Shown here one piece after another: positions 1 through 23,055 of a stretch of 64,000 bases of DNA (its first letter is position 1; every line of letters starts with the position of its first letter). The DNA is taken from assembly GCA_035771175.1 (NCBI GenBank), contig CM069613.1:5700001-5764000 (forward strand). The letters run 5' to 3'. Source of the stretch: Paratinospora sagittata (lineage: Eukaryota > Streptophyta > Magnoliopsida > Ranunculales > Menispermaceae). The translations under genes were made by a program, and so were the position numbers. The notes under the pieces were generated by a model. The model searched no databases, was not told where the DNA came from, and saw only the letters and a program-made list of their open reading frames with translations.

Positions 1-1600
1 TTTTTGCTTTTACATTTGAAAAAAGTACTTTTAGTTGAAAATACTACTGCTCTCCAAACAAGGCTTATATATGAGCATTATATCCTACCACACTTCTATG
101 TTTAACTATTTTTATTACTTTACCCTTTTCATTATTTAAAAAAAAATAGTTCAAGTAATATTTAAAGTTTATGTCACCATTAAATATTATAAGATTGCTT
201 CAAATTAGAGGTTAGGGTGACGTTGGGTAAATGTATACTGTATTTCTTTTCACGAGAAAAAATGTAGTCTGAAGATAGTGGAAACAGCTCTGGAAGAATC
301 ATTCTTGTAAAAAAACAACAATAATTTCCTAAAAACATTTCCTCCTCAACTGTCTAGACGACAAAGGCACGAAGTTGAATGCAAGCGACTGTGCGAAGCA
401 CTTCTCGTTACTCATAAAATAATGCAAAATAAGCCCTTCTTGTCGCGGTTATTACCGACACATATGTTCTAATCTCACGTTCGTTTTGGCATAGTAATCA
501 CTAATCACCAATCAACCTTTCTTTCGCATTTAAATTTTAAATGTAACTTTTCAAAGTCTATAGTCAAGTGCCCCTTCACGAATATTTGACATTTTATTTA
601 TGTAACATTTTTTTTAAATAATAATTTCAAATGACAATAGTACCCCCCACCTTGTGCTTTGAATTTTTTTTTGAATCATTGTGCTTTGAAAATTTGACAA
701 GCTATTCACATTTATTTGTTAAATTAATTTGAAATAAATATATTTAAAAATGGTAGGTTCCCAATTAAAGATAAATTAAAAAAAATTGATTAAAGAATAT
801 ATAGACAGGTATAATGAAGATCTTTGAATAGGTCAGTCAGTTAAGAAAAATGCCCTTTTTAACAATTCATGATAATTATAAAAGTAAGAGAAAATCTTAA
901 ATAATATATTTTTAAAATATAGCTGTCTAATTTTAATGTCAACTTAATTAGCACTTACTATAGTGGAATAGAAAAAATAAATTTATGTAGCCAGATTAAT
1001 TAAATTGAGGTAATGATTACTTTAAGTTATATATATATTGAATCATATAATAGATGATATGAGATAATTAGCTAATAAGGTGTTCGCGTAGTTGGTCGAT
1101 CAGTTCTACGAATCGTAAGTTTGAGTCGTGAAAGAACAATAATTTTTTAAATTACGTATCACGATAAATTACATGTCATGAAGACATTTAATTTTTTTTT
1201 TTTCAAAAAAAGAAGACATATAATTGAGTGAGTGAGTGGACTGACTTCTTTGTCTTGTAAAAGGGAAGACACTATTTAAATTTCATATTTTATTTGAATA
1301 TTAAACATAGGTATCCGAAAAAGCCTTTTGAAAAAAATAATCATTCAGAACTTACATTTTTTTTTCCATAATTTTATATATTTCTATTTATTTTCATTCT
1401 GAAAGTCATATTAATTTGTAGCATCAAATTACATCTGTTGCAATTTATGAATATTATAAAGATGAAGTAATTATACATTTGATTTCTTGAATCAAATATT
1501 ATTTAAAAAAAAAAATCCCAATAAAATGGCACCGTCAAGACAACTAACTGTTATACACAGATGCTGCGAATCTGCGACCCTCTCTGTTCGTTCAGTCGAT
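1..1600. other. AT-rich intergenic DNA upstream of NEK
   Basis: No reading frame of note and no recognisable transposon protein. The stretch is A/T-rich with many poly-A and poly-T runs, and is probably the distal promoter and spacer of the NEK gene. Around 1085-1135 there is a weakly tRNA-like stretch that I could not fold into a tRNA. Confidence 0.6.
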
Positions 1601-1625
1601 TTCAAAAGACAATAGACAGTTTCGG

Positions 1626-1632
1626 TATTTAA
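1626..1632 (+). promoter_or_regulatory. candidate TATA box of the NEK gene
   Basis: TATTTAA lies in a less AT-rich stretch just before the pyrimidine-rich, leader-like sequence. It would place transcription start near 1660. This is position and motif only; no transcript was available. Confidence 0.3.
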
Positions 1633-1659
1633 GGAATTGAAGGAGGGCTTTATGGTCAT

Positions 1660-2122
1660 TTCGAAGAACGCAGGTTACAAAAAAAGAGTCTCGTGAATCG
1701 TGATGGGGTCAGTCAGTCTCTCTTATCGAAGACATAAAAGCCTGAGAAAACTGCCAAATCCCTCAGCGCCAACTCTCACTGTCTCTCTTCTCAGCTTCTC
1801 TTTTTTATCTTTTGCCAGAATCCCCAGAAAGCATAGAAAATCAAACAGAAAAGCTCACAGGAGAACTTCATCATCATTATTTGACCTCTATTTATCGCTC
1901 TTTCTCTCTGTGTCTGTGTTTGAAGTTCGAATTGCTGTAGAGAGCTTGTTTGCTTTCTTAGCATTTTGCCGCTTTTTTTCTTCTAGTTCTACTTGTCTAC
2001 TTGTTGTTGTTGATGATGATGAGAGATGAGTTGAGTGAGAACTGAGAAGAGCTTCTGAGAATGTTGATTTTCTGCTCTGCATTTTCCTTTTGAGTCATCT
2101 GGAAGAGATCTTCTGACTTCTG
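1660..2122 (+). other. putative 5' leader exon of the NEK gene
   Basis: This CT-rich leader-like stretch ends at a plausible donor (TCTG|GTATGC at 2122/2123). A leader intron would then run to an acceptor CAG at 3541-3543, ten bases before the start codon at 3553. Long leader introns are common in plant genes. The stretch holds an open frame from an ATG at 1703 to 2029, which would be a long upstream ORF if transcribed. Start and splice sites are inferred. Confidence 0.35.
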
Positions 2123-2418
2123 GTATGCTTCGGTTTTAGTTTTTAATTTTAATTTTAAATTTTTTTTTTGGTTTTGTTTGTTGTTTAACTTCTTTTGAGC
2201 TTTGGTTACTGATCTGTGGTTATTTTTTTTTACCGACATTGTTTGGAATTTAGTTTTTGGTGAGTTTTAGCGGAGAGTTTTGGAGGTGCATTTGATGTTT
2301 GGTGGTAGTTCTTGCTTCGATCTCTCGACTTTACTGCATTGATCGCTTCTTTTTGGTTTTTTTTCTTTTTCAAATGCATTGTGAGCTGTTTCAGTGAATG
2401 ATGCAGTTTTGGTTGATT

Positions 2419-2456
2419 TCTCTCTCTCTCTCTCTCTCGCTCGCTCTCTCCCTGTC
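2419..2456 (+). repeat. CT microsatellite in the NEK leader intron
   Basis: A (TC)n run with a few G interruptions lies within the probable leader intron. CT tracts are frequent near plant transcription starts. Confidence 0.8.
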
Positions 2457-3552
2457 GCTTTTCCTCTTTTTGTTTTGTTTTTTCGGTTCGAGATTTTATT
2501 TTGTGGTTTTTGTGTTTCATTTTTTTCTCCATGGAGTTCTTGACCTATTTTATATTGGAGCAATGTGTGATTTTGTGCCGAGGAATTCGGGCTTTTTTCT
2601 TTGTCGACATTTTATTCTTTATTTTTTGTAAGTGTTTCCTCTTTTTCTTATACATTTCCTGGATTATTTCGCTATTTTGTGGAGGAAAAATTGCGAAGAA
2701 AATGCACTTTTTAGATTAATCTCTTGAAGTTTCTCTCGGTAAATTTGCAACGAAATTTCTTCCTTTTCGTTTTTTTTTTCCCCTGCTTGAAACTTTTAAT
2801 TCCGTCTGATATGAGTGTTCTTGCAGTTATTGTTCATTTTTACGATTAACGTTGTCTGAAATGTAAGTTGATTGTCTATTCTTTTGGAAAAAAAATAAAG
2901 TGCTTGGTTAGGTTTCTGTCGTTTTAAAGTTAGGTTTACGTTTTGTTATTTGTGTAATGCGAGATGAATTTACTCCATTGGTGAGGTCAACTTGTGAGTT
3001 GCAATTTTACATCAGTGTTTAAACGCTCAGGGAAATCTATGCTTTTAACACGAGAATCTTGACATTTGTGTTTGAGCGATTCTTTAGTCAATGTTTCTGA
3101 AGCAAGATGTTAGTAGGGTTAGGGTTTTGTTTGTAGTTGTATTTCATCGGCTATTTGGGAGATTTGAATGCATTGAAAGTGAAATGTTTACTCCATTTTT
3201 CTTTTTTCTTTTTTTTCTTTTTCATAAAATTACTTATAGTTTTTCCCTCGCATGTTTTGAATTTTCCTTCAGTTTTGGTCATTCAGGAAGGATTTGTTAT
3301 GTAAATATGCACTTCTGGAGTGAATTCTCAAACTTCCTAGTTTTTATTTTACTCTTACACAACTTGGCAAGAACTCTTGAAATTTAAAATAATTTTGACA
3401 CTTGTAAGCTTGAATATCTTGTCTTTTTCTCTGTTTGCACCATACTCTTTTCATGTCTTGAGAATTGATACGAAATTCTGAACTTGTGTTGATGCTATAT
3501 TTGAATCTAATTGTTAGAAGTATCAAGAGGTAGAAACAATCAGGAATCCACG

Positions 3553-13252
<9,700 letters not shown>

Positions 13253-13983
13253 TATCAGGGGATGCTTGTGAATTGTATACTCTAATGGTAGTTCAAAGTT
13301 GATAAATAGGCCAATTGGTTCTCTCGAGAAGGCAGAGAGACCGAGAATGTAGCTTGTAATTTGCTTCTGCTTTCTCATTTTCCCCCTTCAGCTCGAAGGG
13401 AAGCGCCCTTCTGGTTTAGGACACTGAAGTAAATGAAAAGATATGAATATAGAAATTCCACAGCTTGCCTTTCACCATGATTCAGTTCAATCTGGGGCTT
13501 CTGGTCTTGAATTTCATCATTAGATTATATAATTCGTGGTTATTTTCCTTTTTTAGGAGTAACCGCCATGTTTATTTTAGTTGTAGCTGATGGTAAGGGA
13601 AGAAGAGCTGCTTGATTTTAGGACTCCGGCTCCATTGCTTGCTTTCTTTAGAGCCTCTTTCAAGTTTGACTGGCAATAATATATTATCAGCGAAATGTTT
13701 GGATGGTGGTGATGGAGAAGATGAAGGTTGGATTTAGATGAGAAAAAATAAGAAAAAATGAGGCTGCATTATCTTGAAAACTAGAATAAAATCTGAAAAG
13801 TGAAAATTTAAAAATTGATGTTTTATCCTTTTTTGAAAATAGTATGTTTTCTTCGTAAATTTAAAAAAATTGTTTTCGGGTTTCAACCAACTAAACGTGT
13901 TTTTTGTTATCCCAAATTTTTAGATACAGAAAATTGTATTTGAATCACAAACCCAATGCAGCCTGAGCTTCTTGTATGTAGGA
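13253..13983. other. NEK 3' untranslated region and spacer
   Basis: The stop codon TAA is followed by about 200-230 bases of gene-like composition, probably the 3' UTR to around 13480. AT-rich spacer with no recognised feature follows. Confidence 0.5.
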
Positions 13984-14374
13984 GTGTAATGGGTTAGGTT
14001 GGAGCCAATTCCTAATCCAATGCAAACTAGTTCAGGTTGGGTTGGTCATTCGGGTTGAAATCTTGACTCTTGAGATGAGTTAAATTATACTTGTAAATTT
14101 TACATACAAATTCTACATTAATAGACATTAAGCATATAATGTTTTAATTTCAAATACAACCATATCAACACGTAAATTTGACAAATATTTCAAATTAGCC
14201 ATAAAATATTAAGCTATTTTAAATAAAATTACATTCATCTACCACCATATCATAATACCAAATTAGTTCGGTTCGGGTTGAGTTGAATCCGTTTTTTTAG
14301 GCTCTCAACCCGTGACCCAACTTGAACAGTTTGGGTTGAGATTTTTTCAACCTAACCTAACCCAAACATTACAC
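13984..14374. mobile_element. MITE-like repeat with GGGTTAGGTT termini
   Basis: The left end GTGTAATGGGTTAGGTT (13984-14000) is matched in reverse complement by AACCTAACCCAAACATTACAC (about 14354-14373). Inside are many GGGTTGGGTT/AACCCAACCC stretches. No ORF. Such (GGTT)-rich terminal-repeat elements are common in eudicots. The exact right edge is uncertain, since similar sequence continues to about 14430. Confidence 0.4.
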
Positions 14375-15716
14375 CAACCTAACCTAACTCAACCCAACCC
14401 GTCGGTTTGGTTTGATTCGGTGGGCACCTTACTTGTATTCCAAATCTTACCATTCTTTCTCCCTTCTTCCTCCGCTAACCTTTGAATTTAGTATTGAAGT
14501 CTCCTTGGCAGGCAGGGGTTTCCCATGATTGAGCCCTTGACATTTTTTTTTATTGAGTAGTGGTAAAATGACTACAACACAAATAAATTACAATCCAAAC
14601 TTTTGAATTGTATTGAATTACGTGTTAATGTATGATTTGAGGCAACTCAGAAGTTTTTTGCGATGATGTAGTTTGTGTTTTTCTCATGTTTCTTATTTAT
14701 TGTGTATTTAATAAGGAATACTTGGTGTCATATATGATGTAGTTTGACATGATATTTTAAGCTTTGAGGTCATTACTAACAAATCAAAAATAAATAAATG
14801 AAAAAGAACAATTTGGAGTTCTTTAAGAACAAAACCAAAATAAATTTAGTAATCCAAAAAATTAATGGTGAATGGCAAATACTGGAATGGGGAGGAGGTG
14901 TTTTTTCTTTTGCCCATTAGATAGACATTAATCCTCAATCTAACAGAGAAGGAGAGGCAAACCCAAGTAGTAAGGCTTTGTCAAGTTATATTAAGAGAAA
15001 TCATACGTCCAAAGAAGTAGCATAGTTTAGTTTTTCTTACCTTTTGTTCATGGAGATAATATTGAAGTGTTCTTTGCTACTCACAGCTTACTTTTATCTC
15101 CACTTGCTATTGGAAGGTAGATATATATATCTTCTGCTGCCTCTCATTCCAAGCATTTGAGTTATCTACCATTTCTAGGATCAAACAGCTACCTCTGCCA
15201 ATATTGGTGAGCCGTCTCTGCTTTTGTATCTTTCACTGTTACTTACTGGCTTGAAATTGATGCTTATCTCTTAAGGGAAACCAAGGATTTAGGTAATATA
15301 CGTATATATATATGCCGGATTTAGTGCTTCCTTGATTAGGAATCTTCTTTTTTATGGTTTCTTTAAGCTATATTTTTCAAGGTTCATTCAGCACCTATGG
15401 CCATTAGGCTTTTTTGTTTCTTCATCTTCATGTTGTATTTCTTGACTGTTTTCTCTGTCTAGCACATGTTGCTTGTTGCATTTGTCCCATTCTTTTTATT
15501 CTTTATGCATGCTTTTGCTTGGCTTGGCTTGGCATGGCATGGGACACACATTCATGCACACAAGTCCTAATACATCTTAGTCTACAATAACACCTTTTTT
15601 TACTCTTAAATCTTTGGGAAAATTTAATTTTCGAAATCGTGGGGTACTGTTCATTCCTTGTGAATAGGAAAACACAAATTAACTTATAAAGAGAATAGAG
15701 AACTCTAGCAGTTCAT
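14375..15716. other. intergenic spacer
   Basis: AT-rich sequence without open frames of note or recognisable repeats. Confidence 0.5.
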
Positions 15717-16258
15717 GAGTGCCAATAGATTGGTTCAAACTGCGAAATCGAATCGAATTAATGTATTTGGTTTAGTTTTTTAATAAGTTCAGCTTAGTTT
15801 AGATTTGAAAAAAGTATAAACCGATAAATTTGATTCAGATTGTAGTTTTAGACTTTAAAAATCGATCTAAATCGAACCAAACTGATTCTAAAATTAAAAT
15901 TATTAACATTTATTTTTAATGTCTATGATTTTTTTATGATATAAACATTCTCATTAAAAAATTATATAATCATCTTTATATAGTAAATATAGTTTTCAAA
16001 TTTTTTAAATATGCATTAAAAAAGTTAAAATTACCTTATATACATAAATATATAATTGATTATTTTAATTTATTTAATATATGTACATATAAAATTTCAA
16101 ACCGATCAACCCAAACCGATTATGTTTGGTTCGATTCGGCTAGGTTTGGTAATTCAGAATAAACCGATTAAGCTAAATCGAACCGAAATCGATTATATTT
16201 GGTTTGATTTAAATTTGAGCATTAAATCAATCCAAACTAAACCGTCGATACCCCTAAC
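15717..16258. mobile_element. MITE-like repeat rich in AACCGA / TCGGTT
   Basis: This stretch is dense in AACCGAT, AAATCGAACC and their complements at both ends, with an AT-rich centre. The outer ends (GTGCCAATAGATTGGTTC near 15719; GTCGATACCCCTAACTG near 16243) resemble each other only weakly as inverted repeats. No transposase; it looks like a non-autonomous DNA element. Confidence 0.4.
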
Positions 16259-17252
16259 TGTTCATCAAAACTTGCTTCCTTCAATTACAATCATTCAGTG
16301 CTCCTCTCTAGATAAAGGAAAAAAAAATTAAATTATGGAAAATAGAAAGTTGGCCTTCTTTTGGTAATCTAATTCTAAGTGAGATACGATCATGAAGGAC
16401 TTGACAGGCTCACAATCATGAAGGACTCACAATCTAGGTTTCCTATCTCGGGTTATTCCATGATCAATTATTTCAAGTAGCAAAAACATGGAAATAGGGA
16501 TAAAATCTTGGCGTTTTCCTTCGTGCAATTCTGACCCTGAGGCCCTTTTTTCCTACTAGTCCCATTTTACTCCGACTTGCGATAGTCCAATAGCTCATTA
16601 TATTGGTGGGTCTGGATCTCCACTAGTATTGATACTGATCCCACTTAACTACCTCTAAGCCGACTATTGGATTAGGAGTGGAGTTTTACTCCAAAAAGCC
16701 TTGGTACTACTACTAAATGAGAGTTCTACACTTATATATCATATAATAAACTCCTTAATTTTTTTACTTTTTATTTTTTTTATTTTTCATTATGTAGGCT
16801 ATTCATGCCGCAACCTATAACTTCTCTACATGACTTGTGGTACCATTAACTCTAATTGATCCAAACTATAGCTGTATATGTTGGCTAAACATATCCAGCA
16901 ATGTATAAATCCTAATTAACAAATTGCCATGCCTTTGGTAGTTTATAAATTTGGCAGAAACATATCTTCAATGATCATTTCCCTTTAAGAGAGGCTCCTC
17001 ATTTTTCAGGATTTATTCTTTCATTGTACCCTGATAAATAAACCTTCTCTAGTTCAAGATTGAATCAATCACAGTGGCAAAAAACGCAGGTACTAAAGAT
17101 TAACGACTATGAAATCACAAACATCAGGTATATGAAGAATGCAAACTGCTGTTTAGCAAGTGTCATAAACTGATTATATTGAACTATGATAAGGAAATAT
17201 TTTACTGTAACCATGACCTCCTTGTCTCATACAAGTACTACAATTTGAAGTT
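16259..17252. other. spacer between converging NEK and IQD genes
   Basis: AT-rich; includes the probable 3' UTR of the minus-strand IQD gene from 17252 downwards. A short direct repeat of ATCATGAAGGACT lies near 16388 and 16409. No gene is visible. Confidence 0.5.
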
Positions 17253-18805
17253 TTAATAATGGTTTCTCATCTCATATTTTGGAAACATAGATCTGGAATA
17301 GTTAGTATCATTGAGAATGCTGCTGGTCGAACCACACTCGCTGTCCTTAAGAGACACTGTTGATCTATCGAGCTTGATCGGCCAAGGGATCTGATCATAC
17401 GCATGACCCGTCGAACCTACATGGGAAGTAGAGCGCTGCATCCGAATCGTACGGCCTACATTAGTTGGCTTTCGCCTGCTCGGTCGCCTCTCAAACGAAT
17501 CGGGCCGTTGCTTTGGCGCACTCTGTGATCGGGCTTTTGCTTTGAAAGATTTTGTGTTTGCCATGTAGTTTGGAAAAAATGGGAAATCATGAGACATTAT
17601 TGATGAATCTTCACAATTTGGCTGATGATAAACCTGATCAGGGATTCTTCTTAAATCTGGTTTCGACGCAGCTGAGTAGTACAGGGGGCTGTTCCGTTCC
17701 GTTCCAAAGTTATACTCTTCGAAGTACCCGCTGAAGGTCCTTGGACTCATTCTGGTAAAAGCTGCAGGAGCTGGTGATAATACCTCGTATAGCCGGTCTA
17801 GTTTTGAATTGACATGGTGACCAGAATATTGATCCGGGTAGCTCTGATATACTCTTTCAAAATGATTCTGATTTGAATGGTTGATTCTGGTTTTTGAACT
17901 TTCCCTTAATTCTCCAATATCTACTACTTCCACTGTCTTAATTTTCTCTTCCATGCCTCTATCAAATTCCTGCATGTAAATCATGTAAATCAGACTATAC
18001 ATAGATCAGCAAATGAGGATTTCAAACACCCATTACTTCGTAAAATCTTGGGCTTCTTTTGAAAAAAAATAAAAAATAAAATTCAATCTAATCAATGAAG
18101 CAACTTAAAATTAACATGAAATGCCTGTTTGTAGTGTTTGTCTTGCAAAGATCTTCTATGAAAGGATTGCTTCTTCTGGGTAAGCTTTGGTGTTGTTCTT
18201 CCAGCTGCTTCAATCCTCTGGGCTTGAGCTCTAGCTTGAACTGTTAACAATGCTTGCATACACCTGAAAGTAAGAGCTGCTTGTTTTCTCACCAAGTAGC
18301 CTCTTACCAAAGCCTGCAATTTAACCAATCCTTTCAATGCACACAGTGCTTTTCTTGCCTGTAAAACAAGCACGGATTGAAGATTACAAGTTATAATAAT
18401 GGAGTTCGGATTAAAGGGTATTAAAGTTTTTGAGAAATTATTATATACCAGATAAGATCTGAACATGGATTGAATCTTGATTGCTGCAGTTTCTTCTACT
18501 GAATTACTTGGTGTAGGTGCAGGTACTGCAATGGAGACGCTGTTCTGCTCATTCTGTGTTTCTTCCAAATTGGCTTGAAAAGCTGGTAGTGTGGTGGGAA
18601 GATTAATGGAATCCAAGGAAATTATGTCTTTAGTTATCACAGATCTTCTGAAACTCCATCTTTTCTTCTCTTTAGATGTTGTAGGAATTGTAATTGGAGT
18701 CTTTGGGCTCTCTGTTGATGCTGAAAAATCCTGCAAATTTCCACTTTCTTTGTTCTCCTTCTTCCCTGTTAAGAAGCTTTTAATCCATTTTCCTGCTTTC
18801 CCCAT
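17253..18805 (-). CDS. IQD: IQ67-domain (IQD) calmodulin-binding protein
   Basis: Three exons on the minus strand (18805-18449, 18358-18116, 17969-17253) join in frame to 438 aa. The N-terminus [16 protein letters not shown] is the usual basic start of IQDs; an alternative ATG lies six bases upstream at 18811. The IQ67 region (about residues 104-168) is split by a phase-0 intron, as in the family. It holds [13 protein letters not shown] plus ARKAL, then [17 protein letters not shown], and an [18 protein letters not shown] tail. The C-terminal third carries basic Ser-rich blocks ([20 protein letters not shown]). IQDs are plant scaffold proteins that bind calmodulin and associate with microtubules, plasma membrane or nucleus in Ca2+ signalling and cell shape. 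No break seen. Subfamily number not assigned. Confidence 0.95.
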
Positions 18806-18811
18806 CTTCAA

Positions 18812-20573
18812 TACCTTTTAAAGATCCATATACCCACTGAGCATAGAAAGAACTAAGATCAACAGAATAGAAAGAGAAGCTGGTGTGATCAATTTCTATC
18901 AATCCAAGTTGCATTTGTAAGTGCAGATTTTTTTTTTTTCTCTATCTGGAGCTATTTCTCTTTTATTGTTGTTTTTTTCCTTTCTTTTTCAGTTACTCTC
19001 TTGGGTAGTTTGATTTAGTCTGGTGTACTGTTGACTGGTGGAAGGCCTGCACCAAGGACAGAAGCAGAGAGGAAAATTTTCCCATGCTAGACACTTGTTT
19101 ACCCCACAATTTTTAAGTGCTGATGGAAAAGATTCCTTTTAATGTCTCTGATGTAACATTTCTTTACTTGCCCATTTTGCCATTGGTATAGATCTTCCAT
19201 GCCATGGATTTTATAGGGTTATTCTCTAATTTTAACGTATTGGTTGGTGAGGTTAAAAGGGTGAAAAGAATGTCAATAAGGGTTATAGTTCAAGAAGGGT
19301 TATGGTTCATGAACTAAAAAAGTTCTCTTTGTTTCTATAAATTTAGGGAAGTCTGTGACTAGTTGGCTTATACTTTGATTTTGTTAGAAATAACTCAGCC
19401 TCACCGATATAGCCTACACGAGAGCTTAATAATATATATTAAGTTATTATTAATATTTATTTTTATATGTAACTTTATCTTACATGTAAAGAGCCATATG
19501 AGAGATAGAATAATAAAATATTAATTATTATAAAATTAAGAATCTGGTACCATATTAGAAACTATTTAATTTAAAAGTTATAACTATTAGATAAGAATCC
19601 AATAATACATATCAAGTTATCATCAATAAATTTAAAGAACATTAATATTTAAATATAATTCTTAAGTGTAATCTTAAGGTGTACTTCACTTCATAATCGA
19701 GTTTACATATTCAAATTTAAAAATCATTTCTCAAATGTGGAGATGAGGTTGGATTCATCGTCCCATTCACATGCCCTACAATGATTGAAGGCCGGTGCAG
19801 TGTGTATGCCCTTTTTATCAAATTGGGTCACGGGCATTAAACCTAATTTAGGATTTTTTTAGGACCCTTATTTTCTAGTAGGGATGTGTAGGACAATCAA
19901 AATATTTCATTCATCTATGATCAAAACTTAATAATTATATCCTAGTAGGACAAGTGGGTTCCAATTCTCGCTATAAATCCGGTTGTCAGGAAGGTTATTA
20001 GGTGTTTGATGAAATGACATTAGTCACAGATGGTGAACAGTAGAGATAGATTAAGTCTTGCTGAGCAAACGGCTTTTGGGAGAAAGAGAGAAGTCGTTCC
20101 AAAATGTGATTAAGAGAGACTTTTGGAAAGTAACAAAAAAGCTAGTGTGATTACGAGATGAATTGTGACTATAATCATGTTATTGTATCGTAAAAGGTCA
20201 ACAACCCCTGTTTTTGGGTAATTACAAAAAGAAGGCTTGAAACTTGATTTTTTAATTGGTCTTTGTGCCTCCCATGTTATAACTAAGAAGATTAACACTT
20301 TTAGATCATGTTATCTTACATGGATATCAACTTGAATTGGGTTCTCTATCTCTTTCTCTCTTATAGAAATTCTTTGTATCGTGAGGATCCAAATTCATGT
20401 AACTCTCTAAAATAGTAGAAGTGTTAAAATTTTTTCATAGTTATTTGGTTAGACATAATTTTTTTTTATAGTTGGTTATTAGTTAATTATTCAGTTACAT
20501 AATTCTAACTTTTTCAAATTTAGTATAAAGACATTTTCTAATGAGATTTTTTTTTCTTCTCTCCTTCAATTAT
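18812..20573. other. IQD upstream region and spacer
   Basis: The first few hundred bases upstream of the IQD start (towards higher coordinates) are leader/promoter-like with CT and T runs. The rest is AT-rich with no gene. Short dispersed phrases around 19400-19700 (for example AATCTGGTACCATATTAGAAA) look repeat-derived, but I could not classify them. Confidence 0.5.
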
Positions 20574-20689
20574 GGTGAGAAAATAGTGGGTCCGAGAATA
20601 TTTTTTTTTAATTTTTTTCTCAACTTTTTTGCCAACCAAATACTAAAAAATAGAATTTTTTCAAAAAAATCACTAACTATTTTCTCACC
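20574..20689. mobile_element. short MITE with GGTGAGAAAATAGT terminal inverted repeats
   Basis: Left end GGTGAGAAAATAGT (from 20574) and right end ACTATTTTCTCACC (20676-20689) are exact complements. TAT flanks both sides, which could be a 3-bp target duplication (PIF/Harbinger-like). The 116-bp interior is T-rich and non-coding. It abuts the truncated gypsy LTR that follows. Confidence 0.65.
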
Positions 20690-22817
20690 TATCGAACATG
20701 CAAGCACTCCTTAACACCCGTGAGGTGGTTGAAACCTTACGAGCCTTATCCCAAACAACGACATAATATAAAAAGGTACTAAACAAAACTACAAATCGTA
20801 TTAATCATCCAAGACAAGAAATAATCCATAAAAATGATCCATAAATAAAACCATAATCCCTACAGTCCATCAAGATAGACATATACATAAAGTCAAAAAC
20901 TATGGGTACAAAAAAAAATCGTCATATGCCAACATGGTCTATCTAACAAGTCCCAACTCACCCATACAACAATATGGTAACTGTTATAATTACATAGTCC
21001 AAAATATAATACATCATAATTTAAAACACAATTCAATCAAAATGCCTATCAACTCACATCGAGGAGTTGGATTCTCTCGCCGGCAAGGCCCTCAAGATAT
21101 GACTACGCCTTTGCCCTTATTCAGGGTAGAAGGATCTGAAAGAGGAAAATGAGGATAAGCCAACAGTGCTTAGTAAATAGAATTCAAATATGTTATCAAT
21201 ACTCACCAATAAATATCATGTATGCATGTCAATGTGTAGCATGATTAAAAGCTCATAACATATAGATATCAAACATTTATAATAAGCTCGATGCAAGTAA
21301 AAGCCTATCAATTTATATTCACATTGCACATGCATTGGGGTTACTAGTGCACGTTTATTTCACCGTATAGTTCTCATCCCCAAATATTTCCTTTCTAAAA
21401 CCCTCCTATAACAAGGTTAAGTCTCCCTATTAGCCAGATATATGAGCCCAACCAAAGTCATAAGGTTTTTTCAAATCAATGCATCATTCAAAACATTAGA
21501 ACACATTCATGCTTTCAACATACAATATATATATATATATATAAGTGATATGATGACATAAAAGATATAATCATAAATGAAGTCTACTCACAACCAAGCC
21601 TCGCGAGAGTATCTAACCACACACGGACACCAAACCGAATCAACCCAATCAAGGTCCTGAAAGATTCATCAATATCTAACCATACATCAATTTCTATGCT
21701 CAATCACATAGACATTACACATTAACCTTGAATCAGCCCACATATAGAGAATAAGCCTAAATTCCATCTAATCCCATCATTCAACTCAAATCACATGACT
21801 TAGGCCTCTAATGCATAGTTCTCATTCATAAACTATTCAATTAATCAAAAATACTGATTTTCAATTCCTTAGGCATAAACATGCCCAAATTGGGTCATTT
21901 AATCACAAGTAGGCCTAACCAATGATATGGTCACAACTACCAAATCAGTAGCATAATCAATCCTAATCATGCTTAATTAGACAAAAATTGCATCAATTCA
22001 ATGATTCTAGGCCAAACACATCAAAAACCCTAAAATATGAAAATTTTCATACTTAGGCCATATTTTCGATTTACACTAGGTCACCATGTTCAGCCATGTA
22101 TATCACTGATTTTGCACCATGGGTTTATCAACAATGACAACTAGGTCAACATAGTTGACATGCAAGCTATTTGGAAAGGTCTAAGTTCATATTCTAAATT
22201 TAGGTCTAATACAAACAACCCTACCAATTTTCCATTTAATCACAAAATCAACCGTACAGATTGAAGTATGTTAAGAAGCAAACCTTCTGTCCAAAAATCA
22301 GCTCAATTGAACGATGGACCGAACAGATAAGCCTCTTTGATGAATAAGTCTCTAATCAGACAATTTCTCCTTTCCTGCTGCAAATACTTGAACTTAGATG
22401 ACTATATCACACAAAATACTTGACCCATCAACATCTCAACAGTTCACACTGCAGAAATATTAGTTTTGAACCATCTTCTAAAATATCATATCCATCCAAC
22501 GGTAGGTTTAAGAGATCTATCAGTTTGATCTAAACTGCGCGAGAAATTCAGACTTTCAACCAGTTTTGTTTGGGAGGTTATATCTCTCATAAAAAAAACT
22601 TCAACCAAGACCTCCACCGACCAGAATGAATAACCATAAGATACGAATTGGCTGACAAAGTTTGAGCTCAATCTGACTATATATCACCAAGATCCAACTC
22701 TTTGATGAAAACGTTGCTGAGACTTTCCTCAAAGCAACTTCCTCTTTCTTTCTCTTCTTCTTTCCTTTCTCTTCTTTTTTCCTTTCCCTCCACTCATCTC
22801 ACTCTCTAGGACTTCCT

Positions 22818-23000
22818 TGGAGAAGAGAAGTGGGGCATGAGACACTTGCCTACTCTCATACACCAACTTGACATGTGTTGGAGAAGAGAAATGGGGAATG
22901 AGACACTTGTGCACTCTCATGCACCAACTTGACATGTGTTGGAGAAGAGAAATTGGGCATGAGACACTTGTCCATTCTCATGCACCAACCTGACATGTGT
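22818..23000 (-). repeat. three 61-bp tandem repeats inside the gypsy-1 LTR
   Basis: Units start at 22818, 22879 and 22940, each beginning TGGAGAAGAGAA and containing GAGACACTTG and CACCAACTTGACATGTGT. The homologous LTR at about 60940-61000 has a single unit, so the array grew in this copy. Confidence 0.9.
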
Positions 23001-23055
23001 TGGTTTCATCCTACCCATACCAACCACATGTACTTTAACCAATCTCATGCTTCCA

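Noticed and set aside
1085..1135. tRNA-like stretch GTAGTTGGTCGATCAG
   Set aside because: No acceptor or anticodon stem could be formed and no SINE tail was found.
16056..16331. 91-codon plus-strand frame
   Set aside because: Translation of the AACCGA-rich MITE-like repeat; no protein character.
17970..18002. Start of an independent gene at 18002
   Set aside because: The first 11 codons are the end of the IQD intron; the real exon starts at 17969 after CAG and keeps the IQD frame.
22818..23000. CRISPR-like regular repeats
   Set aside because: The 61-bp units are head-to-tail without unique spacers, inside a plant LTR; this is a minisatellite.
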